A program made the translations under genes and the position numbers. From NCBI RefSeq assembly GCF_900104175.1, contig NZ_FNIX01000022.1, positions 47,084 to 111,083 of the forward strand: a stretch of DNA of 64,000 bases. Direction: 5' to 3'. Within the stretch, counting starts at the first letter, position 1; every line of letters starts with the position of its first letter. Shown piece after piece: positions 18,083 through 27,900 of this stretch. The notes under the pieces are model-generated. The model was given only the letters and a program-made list of their open reading frames with translations. It was not told the DNA's origin and searched no databases. The stretch comes from Lentzea jiangxiensis. GTDB lineage: Bacteria; Actinomycetota; Actinomycetes; Mycobacteriales; Pseudonocardiaceae.

Positions 18083-19270
18083 CTACTTCCAGGGCGCCGG
18101 GTAGCCGGGCATGGCCTCGCAGCCGCACATGGCGTAGTGCAGCGGCGGCATGTCCTGTTTGATGAAGTCCCCGAGGGTGTCCTGGGTGACCTTCGGCTGC
18201 GGCAGCACCCACTCCCGCGGTACCTGCTTGCCGCCGAGGACGCGCAGGGCGGCGATGATCGGGGTGCGCCACTGGTAGGTCGGATAGGTCGGGGCGATCG
18301 CGGTCATCTTCTCGTCGGCCCACATCCGCAGGAAGTCCTGCTGGTCCTCACCGACGAACGGCGGGATCGCCGCGCCGGCGTCCTGAAACGCCTCCACGGC
18401 CGCGACCGCGGTGGCGCCCGCGTCCATCCAGACACCGTCGATCTTGCCTTCGCGCTGGATGTACTCGTTGACGATGCTCTTGGTCTTGGCCGCGTCGCCG
18501 TTGGTGAACTCGACCCCCACGACCTTCACCTGGCTGCCGGAGAAGATCTCGTTCGCCGCCGCCCAGCGCTGTTCCAGGACGTCGACCCCGGGCAGGATGC
18601 GCAAGGCGAGGACCTTGCCACCCGGCTTCACCTCGTCCTCGAGGAACTCGGCCCCGTCCGCGCCGAACGCGAACCCGCCGATCGGGTGGATGAACGTCAC
18701 CGGGCAGCTGGTCTTGACGCCGCGGTCGAAGACGATCACGGGCACGCCCGTCGCGCAGGCGGCCTCCACGGCCGGGGTGAGCGTGGCGGTCGTGTTCGGC
18801 GAGACGATCAGCGCGCTGCACCCCTGCGACGCCAGCGACTGGATGTCGCTGATCTGCTTGTCGTCCTTGGCCTCCGCGTCCAGCACGGTGAAGTTGGTGA
18901 TCTCCGGGTGCAGCTTCACCTCCTCCTTCATGGTCTTGAACCCCACCTGCCGCCACGGGTTGTCCACCGAGGCGTTGGAGAAGCAGAGGTGGTACCCGCC
19001 GCCCGGCTTGGCGTACTTGGCCGTGTCGACCAGTTGCGGTTCGAGCGCCTGCTCCCAGGGCTTCGCGGCACCGTCCTGCGAGTCCAGCCCGACCGCCTTC
19101 GCGACGCGGAACCGCCGCTGGCGCTCGAACTCGGTCTCGTCGAAGAACTCCGACTTCGTCTTGGCGGACTCCGACGTGCCGCCTGGGGCCGGGGCGGAGG
19201 GAAGGTCGCTGGAACAGCCGGCCAGCGTGAGAGCGCCCGCCAAGGCCGCGGCGGACCATTTCCTGTTCAT
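18083..19270 (-). CDS. Sugar ABC transporter substrate-binding lipoprotein (ribose/RbsB type)
   Basis: This is a 395-residue protein; ATG 19270 follows GAGGAG. The lipobox LTLAGC puts the lipid on Cys19. The rest is a type I periplasmic-binding fold: YHLCFSNASVDNPWRQVG at the first strand, LIVSPNTTATLTPAVEAAC, GVPVIVFDRGV, GVWMDAGATAVAAVEAF and PPFVGEDQQDF. These match the ribose/galactose/inositol (CUT2) family. It captures the solute imported by the two permeases and ATPase upstream. Its placement directly before eboC means import and the ebo pathway are made from one message. The ligand cannot be read from sequence; a sugar or cyclitol is likely. Confidence 0.9.
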   Translation of the reverse strand: MNRKWSAAALAGALTLAGCSSDLPSAPAPGGTSESAKTKSEFFDETEFERQRRFRVAKAVGLDSQDGAAKPWEQALEPQLVDTAKYAKPGGGYHLCFSNASVDNPWRQVGFKTMKEEVKLHPEITNFTVLDAEAKDDKQISDIQSLASQGCSALIVSPNTTATLTPAVEAACATGVPVIVFDRGVKTSCPVTFIHPIGGFAFGADGAEFLEDEVKPGGKVLALRILPGVDVLEQRWAAANEIFSGSQVKVVGVEFTNGDAAKTKSIVNEYIQREGKIDGVWMDAGATAVAAVEAFQDAGAAIPPFVGEDQQDFLRMWADEKMTAIAPTYPTYQWRTPIIAALRVLGGKQVPREWVLPQPKVTQDTLGDFIKQDMPPLHYAMCGCEAMPGYPAPWK

Positions 19271-19312
19271 GAGCTTGCTCCTCGGCTTCGTCGACGGGGG
19301 TGCGGGCAGGGT

Positions 19313-20296
19313 TCAGGCGGGGTGGGGAACGGGCCGGCGCAGCATCCGCCGAAGACCGGCTCCGTGAGCGGCATAGGCCACGGCCGCGATGATGATCACG
19401 CCCTGCACGGCGGACTCGAGCGCGCCCGAGACACCCAGCAGGTTCAACAGGGAGAAAAGCGCTTCGAGCGACAGCGCGCCCGCGGCTGCGGCGACCACCG
19501 AACCGCGGCCACCGCCGAGCAGGACACCGCCGAGGACCACCGCGGTGATGGCTCGGAACTCCAGGCCTTCACCGACCTGCGCCGACACCCCCGCGAACCC
19601 GGCGAGCAGGATCGCGGCGACCGACGCGAGCAGCGCCGACAGCACGAACGCGAGCAGACGCAGCCGATCCACTCGGCCGCCCGCGAGCCGGACCACGTTC
19701 TCGTTGTCCCCCACCGCGAGCAGCATGCGTCCGGTTCCGCTGCGCATGAACCACGCCGCCGCGACGACCACCACCAGCAGCACGACCACCGACCACGGCA
19801 CCTGGCCGAGGACCCCAACGTCGGCACTGCCCCGGCCGAGCACGCGGAACGACGGGGACAGGGCGCCGCGCGGTGCTCCGCCCGACCACAGGAACACCGC
19901 GCCGTCGAGCACGAGCAGCATCCCCAGGGTCACGATGAACGACGGCACCAGCAGTTTCGTCGTGATCAGCCCGTTGACCAGACCCACGAGGAGTCCGCAG
20001 CCCAGCAGCGACGCGATCACCCACCAGGTGTTCGCGTCGTCACCGTCGACCAGTCGGGCGGCGACGACCACCTCGGCCGTGACCAGCGAGCCGACGGAGA
20101 GGTCGAAACCACCGGACGCGATCACGAAGTACTGCCCGACGGCCAGCACCACGAGCGGCGCCGCACGTTTGAGCAGCGCGAGATAGCCGCTGGGCTCGGC
20201 ATACGCGGGACCGGCGAACGCCAGCGCCACCAACAGCACCAGCAACACGACCAGCACTGGCCCGGTGCCGTCGGCCAGACGTGGCCGCGCCCTCAT
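19313..20296 (-). CDS. CUT2 sugar ABC permease 2
   Basis: This is a 327-residue protein; ATG 20296 overlaps the stop of permease 1 (ATGA). It has about ten TM helices. FVIASGGFDLSVGSLVTAEV is the signature of RbsC-like permeases, and LEFRAITAVVLGGVLLGGGR is the EAA-like coupling loop. It forms a heterodimer with the product of 20293-21303 to carry the solute released by the lipoprotein. Confidence 0.9.
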   Translation of the reverse strand: MRARPRLADGTGPVLVVLLVLLVALAFAGPAYAEPSGYLALLKRAAPLVVLAVGQYFVIASGGFDLSVGSLVTAEVVVAARLVDGDDANTWWVIASLLGCGLLVGLVNGLITTKLLVPSFIVTLGMLLVLDGAVFLWSGGAPRGALSPSFRVLGRGSADVGVLGQVPWSVVVLLVVVVAAAWFMRSGTGRMLLAVGDNENVVRLAGGRVDRLRLLAFVLSALLASVAAILLAGFAGVSAQVGEGLEFRAITAVVLGGVLLGGGRGSVVAAAAGALSLEALFSLLNLLGVSGALESAVQGVIIIAAVAYAAHGAGLRRMLRRPVPHPA

Positions 20297-21303
20297 GCCG
20301 ACCGCCCGGCAGTCCTGCTGCGGGCGTACAGCGCCACCGCCGCGATGAGCACGACGCCGCGCACGACGTCCTTGAAGAAGGACTCCAGCCCGAGGTCGTC
20401 GAAAATCGTGTCCAATGTGGACAGGATCAGCACACCGCCGATGGTGCCGGCCACACCACCGCGGCCACCCGCGAGGGCCGTGCCGCCGAGCACGACGGCG
20501 GCGATCGACTCCAGGTCGTACCCGGCGTCGGCACCGACGTACGGAGCGCCCGAACCCAGCCGTCCGGCCAGGAACACCCCGGCGAGGCCGGCCATGACCG
20601 CGCACAGCACGTGCGCGGTGACGATCGTCCGCCCGGTGCGCACGCCGGACAGCCGGGCCACCTCGACATCCCCGCCGACCGCGTACATGTGGTATCCGGT
20701 GCGGGTGCGCCGCAGGTACCACCACGCCGCCGCCGCGAGCAGCAACATCAGCAGCGCCGCCACCGGAACCGGCCCGATCCGGTCGTAGCCGATGTGCTGG
20801 AACGCGCGCGGCACGCTGCCCGCCGGACCGGTGTAGTTGTGCTCCAGGTAGCCGCGCAGCACCAGCGCGACGCCCAGCGTGGCGATGAACGCGTTGGCCT
20901 TCAGCACGGTGATGACCAGTCCGTTGACCAGCCCGACCACCGCCGCGACCCCCAGCGCCGCCAGCACACCCGGCACGATCATCCCTGGGCTGCCCGCCAT
21001 CGTCTCGGAGGCCACCAGGGAGCACAGGCCGATCAGGTAGGCCACCGACAGGTCGAGAGAACCGGTGACGATCACCAGGGTCTGCCCGATCGCGACCAGT
21101 CCGAGCACCGTGCCGCGCGTCAGGATGTTGAGAATGCCGCCGTGGTCGAGAAGCACACCTCCCTGGACACCCACCAGCACACTGCCGGCCACCAGCAGCA
21201 CGGCCAGCGCGAGGTACACGACCAGGACCGGGGTGATCACGGACGTCCTCGTCCGCACCAGCGCCTCGCCGCGCCGACGGACCCGCTCGCTCACGGCGCT
21301 CAC
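20293..21303 (-). CDS. CUT2 sugar ABC permease 1
   Basis: This is a 336-residue protein; ATG 21303 overlaps the ATPase stop (ATGA). It has about ten TM helices. Family signatures are LVIVTGSLDLSVAYLIGLCS and DLESIAAVVLGGTALAGGRG. It is paired with permease 2. Both permeases are of similar length to ribose RbsC (~320 residues), so neither is truncated. Confidence 0.9.
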   Translation of the reverse strand: MSAVSERVRRRGEALVRTRTSVITPVLVVYLALAVLLVAGSVLVGVQGGVLLDHGGILNILTRGTVLGLVAIGQTLVIVTGSLDLSVAYLIGLCSLVASETMAGSPGMIVPGVLAALGVAAVVGLVNGLVITVLKANAFIATLGVALVLRGYLEHNYTGPAGSVPRAFQHIGYDRIGPVPVAALLMLLLAAAAWWYLRRTRTGYHMYAVGGDVEVARLSGVRTGRTIVTAHVLCAVMAGLAGVFLAGRLGSGAPYVGADAGYDLESIAAVVLGGTALAGGRGGVAGTIGGVLILSTLDTIFDDLGLESFFKDVVRGVVLIAAVALYARSRTAGRSA

Positions 21304-22814
21304 GCCACTGCCCCGTGCCCGGTGGCCAGTCCCATCACAGCTTCCTCGTCAGCACCGGCGGGCAGTTCACCGGCCAGAGCGCCTTCGTGCATGACGAGGA
21401 TCCGGTCGCTCATGCCGATCAGCTCCGGCAACTCCGAGGAGACCATGAGGATCGCCATCCCGTCGTCCGCCAGGTCGCGCAGCAACCGGTACAGGGCCTG
21501 TTTCGCGCCCACGTCGACCCCGCGGGTCGGCTCGTCCACGATCAGCACGCGCGGACGGACGGCAAGCCATTTGCCCAGCACCACTTTCTGCTGGTTGCCG
21601 CCGGAGAGGTAGCGCACTTCCTGATGCGGCCCGCGCGCGATGACACCCACCTCACCGAGCAGTCGCGTCAGATCCGCGGTCTGACGAGCCACCGCACCGC
21701 GGCACGCCGCACGGCGGACCAGCAAGGTGTTGTCCCGCACCGACTGCCGCAGCGCGAGGCCCTCGCCCTTGCGGTCCTCGGTGACGTATCCGATGCCCTT
21801 GCGGACGGCTGTGCGCGGACCGGTGACGCGGGTCGGCACGCCGTCGAGCTCCACGGTGCCGGTGGTGAACGGCTCGACGCCCCAGATCGCCCGCGCGATC
21901 GCGGAACGACCAGAGCCCTGCAACCCCGCGAGGCCCACGACCTCCCCCGCCCGCACGTCGAACGTCAGGTTCCGCACCCGCTCGTTCCCCGCTCCCCGCA
22001 ACGCGATCCGCACCGCACCGGGGCGGCTCGCGCGTTCGGGGTACAGCGCCTCCAGCGGACGACCGACCATGTGCCGCACGACCTGATCGGCGTCCAGATC
22101 GGCGGTCGGCGCACAGGTGACCAACGCACCGTCCTTCAACACCGTGATCCGTGAGCTGAGGTCGAACACTTCACGCATCCGGTGCGACACGTAGAGGATC
22201 GCGATACCACGATCCCGAAGTCTGCGCACCAAGCCGTACAGCAGCTCGACCTCGTTGTCCGCCAACGCCGCGGTGGGCTCGTCCATCGCGAGGACCCTGG
22301 CGTCCGCCGACAGCGCCTTGACGATCTCCACCACCTGCTTGCGGGCCACGGACAACCGGGCCACCTCGGTGCCGGGCTCGATGCCGTCCTCGCCGAGCCA
22401 GTCGAGCAGCCGCCGGGTCTCCGTCTCCAGCGCGCGCCGGTCCACCTGACCGCGCCGCACCGGTTCCCGGCCCAGGAAGACGTTCTCGGCCACCGTGCGG
22501 TGCTCGAGCAGGGTGAACTCCTGGTGGATGATCGCGATGCCCGCCGCCTGCGCGTCGCGCGGCGCGGCGAACGAGACCTCCTCGTCCCGCACCACGATCC
22601 GGCCCGAGTCCGGCCGGTGGACGCCGGCCAGCACCTTCAGCAGCGTCGACTTGCCCGCACCGTTCTCCCCCACCAGCGCATGCACCTCTCCCGCGCGCAA
22701 CGAGAGATTGACGCCGCGCAGCACCTGTACGCCGAAGAAGCTCTTCTCGATGCCCTCCAGTCGCACGACGGCCACGGGGTGTTCCACCCCTTGTGTTACG
22801 TGGGTCACAGACAT
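21300..22814 (-). CDS. CUT2 sugar ABC transporter ATPase (two nucleotide-binding domains)
   Basis: This is a 504-residue protein from ATG 22814. A TTG at 22850 would add 12 residues, but it is part of the -35 element, and the -10 box leaves only six bases before ATG, so a leaderless message starting at ATG is preferred. NBD1 has Walker A GENGAGKST, signature VARLSVARKQ (degenerate) and Walker B VLAMDEPTAAL. NBD2 has LQGSGRSAI in the Walker A position (degenerate, usual for this family), signature YLSGGNQQKV and Walker B VLIVDEPTRGVD. It powers import of the solute for the ebo pathway. It is the first gene of the ten-gene operon. Confidence 0.92.
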   Translation of the reverse strand: MSVTHVTQGVEHPVAVVRLEGIEKSFFGVQVLRGVNLSLRAGEVHALVGENGAGKSTLLKVLAGVHRPDSGRIVVRDEEVSFAAPRDAQAAGIAIIHQEFTLLEHRTVAENVFLGREPVRRGQVDRRALETETRRLLDWLGEDGIEPGTEVARLSVARKQVVEIVKALSADARVLAMDEPTAALADNEVELLYGLVRRLRDRGIAILYVSHRMREVFDLSSRITVLKDGALVTCAPTADLDADQVVRHMVGRPLEALYPERASRPGAVRIALRGAGNERVRNLTFDVRAGEVVGLAGLQGSGRSAIARAIWGVEPFTTGTVELDGVPTRVTGPRTAVRKGIGYVTEDRKGEGLALRQSVRDNTLLVRRAACRGAVARQTADLTRLLGEVGVIARGPHQEVRYLSGGNQQKVVLGKWLAVRPRVLIVDEPTRGVDVGAKQALYRLLRDLADDGMAILMVSSELPELIGMSDRILVMHEGALAGELPAGADEEAVMGLATGHGAVA

Positions 22815-22860
22815 GATGCGAACGTAGGGCCGACTAATGGCGAGTGTCAATCAAAAGTTG
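22815..22860 (-). promoter_or_regulatory. Leaderless promoter of the ABC-ebo operon, with shared upstream box
   Basis: On the minus strand TTGACA (22845-22850), an 18-base spacer and TACGTT (22821-22826) stand six bases before the ATPase ATG, placing transcription start at the A of ATG. CTTTTG (22852-22857) lies just upstream. The spacer contains GCCAT and GTCGG, and the same set of blocks recurs at 29280-29327, so it is probably also a repressor site, ROK being the best candidate. Confidence 0.75.
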
Positions 22861-22933
22861 CCCCTCCTTCGCCAAAGAGTCCCCTGTCTTACGGATGAGC
22901 ATCACCATTACTCGGTGTTCCCTGCTTGGCTGA

Positions 22934-23125
22934 GCGCCGTGCCGGGACGTACCTCGGGCTCCTGCGGCTTCTCCAGGCAGCCGCCTGCGGCTGTTGCTCG
23001 ACGGCGTGCCGTGTACACGTGCCGAACTGGCGAGCCAGACAGGCCTGACGCGTGCCGTGGTCCGAACCAGGCTGGACGCGCCGCAGGACGCGGGTTCCTC
23101 GCCGACCGCGGCTGGTGGACGACGA
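22934..23125 (+). pseudogene. DNA-binding stub of a ROK-family repressor
   Basis: A plus frame after the stop at 22931 reads SRLRLLLDGVPCTRAELASQ, then TGLTRAVVRTRLDAPQDAGS. It aligns over about 45 residues with the winged HTH of the intact ROK repressor at 29370-30572 (LRLLMDGRPRTRAEI; TGLARSTVRARLD). No sugar-kinase-like domain follows; the antisense polyprenyl synthase begins there. It is divergent from the ABC-ebo operon, the usual place for its repressor, so it is probably the remains of the original regulator. Confidence 0.6.
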
Positions 23126-23128
23126 GAT

Positions 23129-24145
23129 TCAGCGGTCCCTGCTCGTGACCAGCCGGGCCAGACCGCGCAGATCCAGGGCTGCGGCCGGACGCGGGTCCGC
23201 CCGGTCCAGGCAGCCGAACGCCAGCCGCACGCGGCGGTCCGCCTCGGCTTCGGCCCACGCCCGGCCGCCCGCTTCCGCGGCGAGCTCGGCGATGCGCTGG
23301 GCGGGTTCGTCCGCGCCGCGGTCGGAGAGGTAGATCCGTCCGAGCCGGCGCCCCGCCGGCGTGTCCGAGGCGAGTGCCGCCACGATGGGCAGGGTTCTCC
23401 GTCGTGCCCTGATGTCGGAGTGGGCCGGCTTGCCGGTCCTCGCCGGGTCCCCCCAGATGCCGAGGATGTCGTCGACCAACTGGAAGGCGACGCCGAGGTG
23501 CACCCCGAACCACCGGCAGTGGTCAGCGGCGTCAGGGCCGGCTCCGGCCGCGAGCGCACCGAGGCGGCAGGCCGCCCCCAGCAGGGCACCGGTCTTCCTC
23601 GCCGCGGTGGTGAGGCACTGCTCGACGTCGGCCGACGCCGCGGTCTCGGCCGCCACGTCGGCCGACTGCCCTTCGCACAGATCGACCAGCACGTCGGCGA
23701 GCACACCGGTCAAGGACGGCGGCACCAGGCGCAGCGCGAGCCCCACCAGGACGTCCCCGGTGAGGATCGCCGCTGCAGTCCCGAACACCGCCCAGCCCGA
23801 GGGACGGTGCCGCCGCGTTTCGTCGCCGTCCATGACGTCGTCGTGCAGGAGCGAGAAGTCGTGGATCAGCTCCACCGCTGTCGCGGCCGCGATCACGTCC
23901 GGTGCCGGAGGCCCGTGGGCGAACGCGCGGGCACAGGCGAGGGTGAGAGCGGGCCGGAGCGCCTTGCCGCCCGGCGGTGAAGGTCTGCCGTCCGCATCCC
24001 ACCACCCGATGTGGTAGCCGGCGACACGACGCAGCGCCGGGCCGAGCTCGTCGACGGCGGCGCGGTGCACGGGCTCGATCAGCGTACGCGCGTCTACCAG
24101 GAGGCGGACGGGGCCGGACGTCGGCAGCACCACGTGACCCACCAT
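23129..24145 (-). CDS. Polyprenyl diphosphate synthase (trans-isoprenyl type)
   Basis: This is a 338-residue protein; ATG 24145 shares a base with the preceding stop (TGATG) and has GGAGGG six bases upstream. All family motifs are present: GGKALRP for diphosphate binding, the first Asp-rich motif HDFSLLHDDVMDGD (DDxxD), then GDVLVG, KTGALLGAAC, FQLVDDILGIWGD (second DDxxD-like) and KPAHSDIRARRRTLP. It condenses isopentenyl diphosphate with an allylic primer; chain length cannot be read with confidence. Only ~280 bases separate it from the ebo operon promoter, and EboC needs a prenyl donor, so a joint role is plausible. It is translationally coupled to 24145-24831. Confidence 0.93.
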   Translation of the reverse strand: MVGHVVLPTSGPVRLLVDARTLIEPVHRAAVDELGPALRRVAGYHIGWWDADGRPSPPGGKALRPALTLACARAFAHGPPAPDVIAAATAVELIHDFSLLHDDVMDGDETRRHRPSGWAVFGTAAAILTGDVLVGLALRLVPPSLTGVLADVLVDLCEGQSADVAAETAASADVEQCLTTAARKTGALLGAACRLGALAAGAGPDAADHCRWFGVHLGVAFQLVDDILGIWGDPARTGKPAHSDIRARRRTLPIVAALASDTPAGRRLGRIYLSDRGADEPAQRIAELAAEAGGRAWAEAEADRRVRLAFGCLDRADPRPAAALDLRGLARLVTSRDR

Positions 24146-24831
24146 CACCGTCCCTCCGGCGCACCGTCAGGAGCGATCCCGCCCGTGTCGGCGCCGGTGG
24201 AGAGCTGGACGTGCACGTGTCCCCTCCCCGCGTCGATGTTGATCACGTCGAGCTGGACGGCGGCCACCGACCACGTGCGCAGCGCCAGCGTGCGCTGCTC
24301 GCCCGCCAGTGCCACGAGGGTGCTCCTGACCGGCTCGGCCACGCCGAGTGCCGTCTCGAACCCCCTGACCGCCGCGGCGAGCTGTTGCACGGCCGTGCGC
24401 AGACCGGCGCGCGCCACGTTGATCCCGTTGCCGGCCGAAGGCGCCTGCTCGTACGACTTCTCGGCCACCGAGAGGACGTCCTTCCACCCGTTCACGACGT
24501 CCGCGGTGAGCGGGGCGTGAGGGGCCGACCCGTCGACCGGAGCCGCCTGCGCCATGGCCGCGAGCACCGGCGCCAGCCGGTCCCTGGTGTCCTTGGCCTG
24601 GTCGGTCAGCGGTCCGAGTTGCGCGGCGTCGCGTGCGGCGTCCTCCCTTTCCAGTTCTGCGATCCGCCGCTGGGTCGCGTCCGGCCCGGTCCCCGAGGTG
24701 ATCAGGAAGGCGACCGCCAGGCCGAGCAGGAAAGCGGTGAGGAAACCGGCCCACACCCGCCCTTTCGGCCTGGGCGGCGGAGTGGCCCAGGCGGCGGTCT
24801 TGGTCGCGCGCGACGAAACGGTCCTGCTCAT
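24145..24831 (-). CDS. Membrane-anchored helical protein of unknown function
   Basis: This is a 228-residue protein; ATG 24831 follows GAGGAGG. A single TM helix (residues ~28-46, VWAGFLTAFLLGLAVAFLIT) follows a basic, Pro-rich N-terminus, so the rest is outside. Residues ~52-75 are charged and coiled-coil-like (RRIAELEREDAARDAAQLGP); the rest is Ala-rich helix with a final beta segment. There is no catalytic motif. It is coupled by TGATG to the polyprenyl synthase gene. Function unknown. Confidence 0.7.
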   Translation of the reverse strand: MSRTVSSRATKTAAWATPPPRPKGRVWAGFLTAFLLGLAVAFLITSGTGPDATQRRIAELEREDAARDAAQLGPLTDQAKDTRDRLAPVLAAMAQAAPVDGSAPHAPLTADVVNGWKDVLSVAEKSYEQAPSAGNGINVARAGLRTAVQQLAAAVRGFETALGVAEPVRSTLVALAGEQRTLALRTWSVAAVQLDVINIDAGRGHVHVQLSTGADTGGIAPDGAPEGR

Positions 24832-24860
24832 GGTTCCTCCTCGACGTCGGCGCGGGGAAT

Positions 24861-24892
24861 CCGGTCAGCGGCCTCGAAGGACCGCTGACCGG
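24861..24892. terminator. Hairpin terminator, 11-bp perfect stem
   Basis: Arms 24861-24871 and 24882-24892 (CCGGTCAGCGG and complement) with a 10-base loop lie just after the stop of the long ThuA/GSDH gene. It would separate that message from the coiled-coil/polyprenyl synthase pair downstream. Confidence 0.7.
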
Positions 24893-24900
24893 TTCCTCGA

Positions 24901-27900
24901 CTACCGGAAGGTCCACCTCTGGTTGGTCCCGCCGTGGCAGGACCAGATGATGAGCTGGGTTCCGTCCGCCGTGCCGGCGCCGTTGGCGTCCAGGCACTTC
25001 GTTCCGTTGCGAATCGAGCCGTCGGCCTGCGCGGTCCAGTTCTGCCCGGACGAGCCGTTGCACGACCACAACCGGACGATCGCGCCGTCGGTCTGGCTGT
25101 TGCCGCTGACCTCCATGCACTTGTCGAGAGACCGCAGCGTGGTGCCGTTCTGCGTCCACTTCTGGTTGGCGCCGCTGTTGCAGGTCCAGAGCTGCACCTT
25201 CGCACCGTCGGTCGAGCTGGCGCCGTTGACGTCGACGCACTTGCCACTGGCGCCGACGATCTCCTTCGCGGTGCCACCACCGGGCTGGCCCGCGCCCGGT
25301 CCGACGTAGGTGATCGAGTCGAGGTCGAAGCTGGTCGACGACGACGTCTTGAACACCGCGAACAGCTCGACGGTGCCGGCAGGCGCGGTCACGTTCACCG
25401 CGGGCGTGCTGGCGTAGGTGTCCGAGCCACCGGTGCTGCTGACCGGCGACGACGCGATGAGCGTGCCCGTCGGTGAACCGGCGCGCAGCTCGATCGTCCC
25501 CCCGCCGCCCGACGGCGAGGACACCCGGAACGACACCTGGTTGATCCCGGCGAAGTTGACCGGTTTGAAGGAGATCCAGTCGTTGTTGCTGATGTCACCG
25601 ACCCTGGCGCCCGACTCGGCGCCGGCCTGCGACACGATGTTCACGCCGGACGAACCGTTGTAGAACTCGGCCTGCTTCTGCTTGGGCTGCAGCACGACCT
25701 GAGCACTGCCGGTCAGGGGCGGCACGCCGTTCGCACCGTTGTCGGTGTACTCGGCAGAGCCGATGACGTGCACGTTGAGCCCTTGGTGCCCGGAGTCGAC
25801 CGTGGTCTGGAGCGTCCCGGAACAGCCGGTCATCGGCGAGCCGATCGGATGCTTGTGCGTGTCGTGGCCCATGTTCGACTGGACGGCCACCTTGCCGCAG
25901 TCGATCGTGCCGTCCTCCTGGTCGGTCACGGACAACGTGTACGGGACCGGGTCACCGAAGTTGATCATTCCACCGTCCGCCGGACCGGTGAACCGCACGA
26001 CCGGCTCCGTGTTGCCCACGCTCACCGTCACGTTCGCGCTGCCGATCTTGCCCGCCGAGTTGGTGACGGTGAGCTGGGCGTTGAACCGGCCGCTGGCGGT
26101 GTAGGTGTGCGTGGGGTTCGGCTCCGTGGACGTGCCGCCGTCGCCGAACGTCCACCGGTAGGTCAGCGGGAGACCACCGGGATCGCTGGAACCGGCGCTG
26201 GAGAAGCGCACCGTCAGCGGCGCGGGACCGGTCGGTGGAGTGGCGGCGGCCTGCGCCACGGGAAGACGTTCACCCGTGGTCGTGTAGTCGATGCGCCACA
26301 ACCCGGAGCCGGGCAGCGGCCTGTTGTCGTCCCAGCCCGTACCCCAGGTCAGCAGGTACATCGACCCGTCAGGACCGAACTTCGCGTCCATCGGGGAGGC
26401 GAACGACATGTTGTTCAGGAAGTTGTTGATTTTCAACAGGTTCCCGGACGAGTCCAGCCGGAACTCCCACATCCGGTTGCGGGACCACTCGCCGAAGAAC
26501 GGCGTCTGGTCGAAGTAGGCGGGGAACTTCGTCGGCGACGGGTTGTTCGCGTTGTACTGGTAGGCGGGGAACGCCATCGGCGCCTCGCCGCCGCTGCTCG
26601 AGCCCATCTCCGGGAACGCGTTGCCGTTCGAGCCGTTGCCGTACCAGACGTCCGCCGCCCGCGACGCGGGCAGAGTCGTCAGACCGGTGTTGTTGGGTGA
26701 GCTGTTCACCGGAGAAGCGCAGTTGAACTTCGGTCCGGACGTGTTGTTGGCGAAGTTCCAGTCGTTGTACGCGATGTTGTTCGCCACGCAGTACGGCCAG
26801 CCGTAGTTGCCCGGCGACTTGATCACGTTCCACTCCACCAAGCCCGCGGGACCGCGGTTCGCGTTGTCGCCGCCCGCGTCCGGGCCGTAGTCGGCCGCGT
26901 AGATCACGCCGGTGGCCGGGTGCACGCTGAACCGGAACACGTTGCGGAAGCCCATCGCGTAGATCTCGGGCCGCGTCTTCGCCGTGCCGGGCGCGAACAT
27001 GTTGCCCGAGGGCACGGTGTAGGTGCCGTCCGCCTCGGGGTGGATGCGCAGGATCTTGCCCCGCAGGTCGTTGGTGTTGGCCGCGGTGCCCTGCGCGTCG
27101 TACAGCGAACGGCCGGGGCGTTCGTCGATCGGCGCGTAGCCGCCCGAGTCACCGTTGGGGTTGGTGTCGTCGCCGACGCTGATGTAGAGGTTGCCGTTCG
27201 GGCCGAAGTTCAGCTGGCCACCGGTGTGCCCCGGCTCCTCTTTCCGCGACGCGGGCAAGGTGAGCAGGATCTTCTCGCTGCCCATGTCCAGCCTGTCGCC
27301 GTTCATGGTGAAGCGGGAGATCCTGGCTATCTCCTGACTCCCCGACGGGGAGTAGTTCAGGTAGACCCACCTGTTGGTGGCGAACGCCGGGTCGAGCGCC
27401 ATGCCGACCAGGCCGTCCTCCGAGTTCTGACCCTGGCCGTAGACGCTGAGCGTGCCCGCGACGACAGTCGTCCTGGTGTCCGGCTTGTAGATCTTCAGGT
27501 TGCCGTTGTACTCGCTGAAGAACACCCGGCCGTCGGGAGCGACGTCGAGCGTGCTCGGCGCGATGGTGGAGTTGTCGAGCTGCACCTTCTGGAAGCTGCT
27601 CCACACCGTGGGACCGCAGTCCGCGCCCACGATGCCACCCGCCGACTCCACACCACCGGTGATGTGCTGGCGGAACAGGGGTTCCGAGTAGCTCGAGGCG
27701 TTGTGGCCCATGCCGGTGGCCCACACCCGGCCACCCTCGAAGTTGCGGCACCACGAGATCGGGTGGTCGAAGCCCATCCTGGACGGGCCCGCGTCGTAGG
27801 TCGACTCGTCCGCCGTGACCAGCACGTGCACGTCACCGCGCGCGGAGCGGTTGAAGTTGTACCACTCCTCGGTCCGCGTCCACCGGTCGGGAAGACCGGC

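Noticed and set aside
18137..20788. Open plus frame of 883 codons
   Set aside because: It is antisense to the binding-protein and permease genes, His/Arg/Gln-rich and without any domain.
22815..22850. TTG 22850 as start of the ABC ATPase
   Set aside because: The TTG forms part of a TTGACA -35 box with a correctly spaced TACGTT -10 box before ATG 22814.
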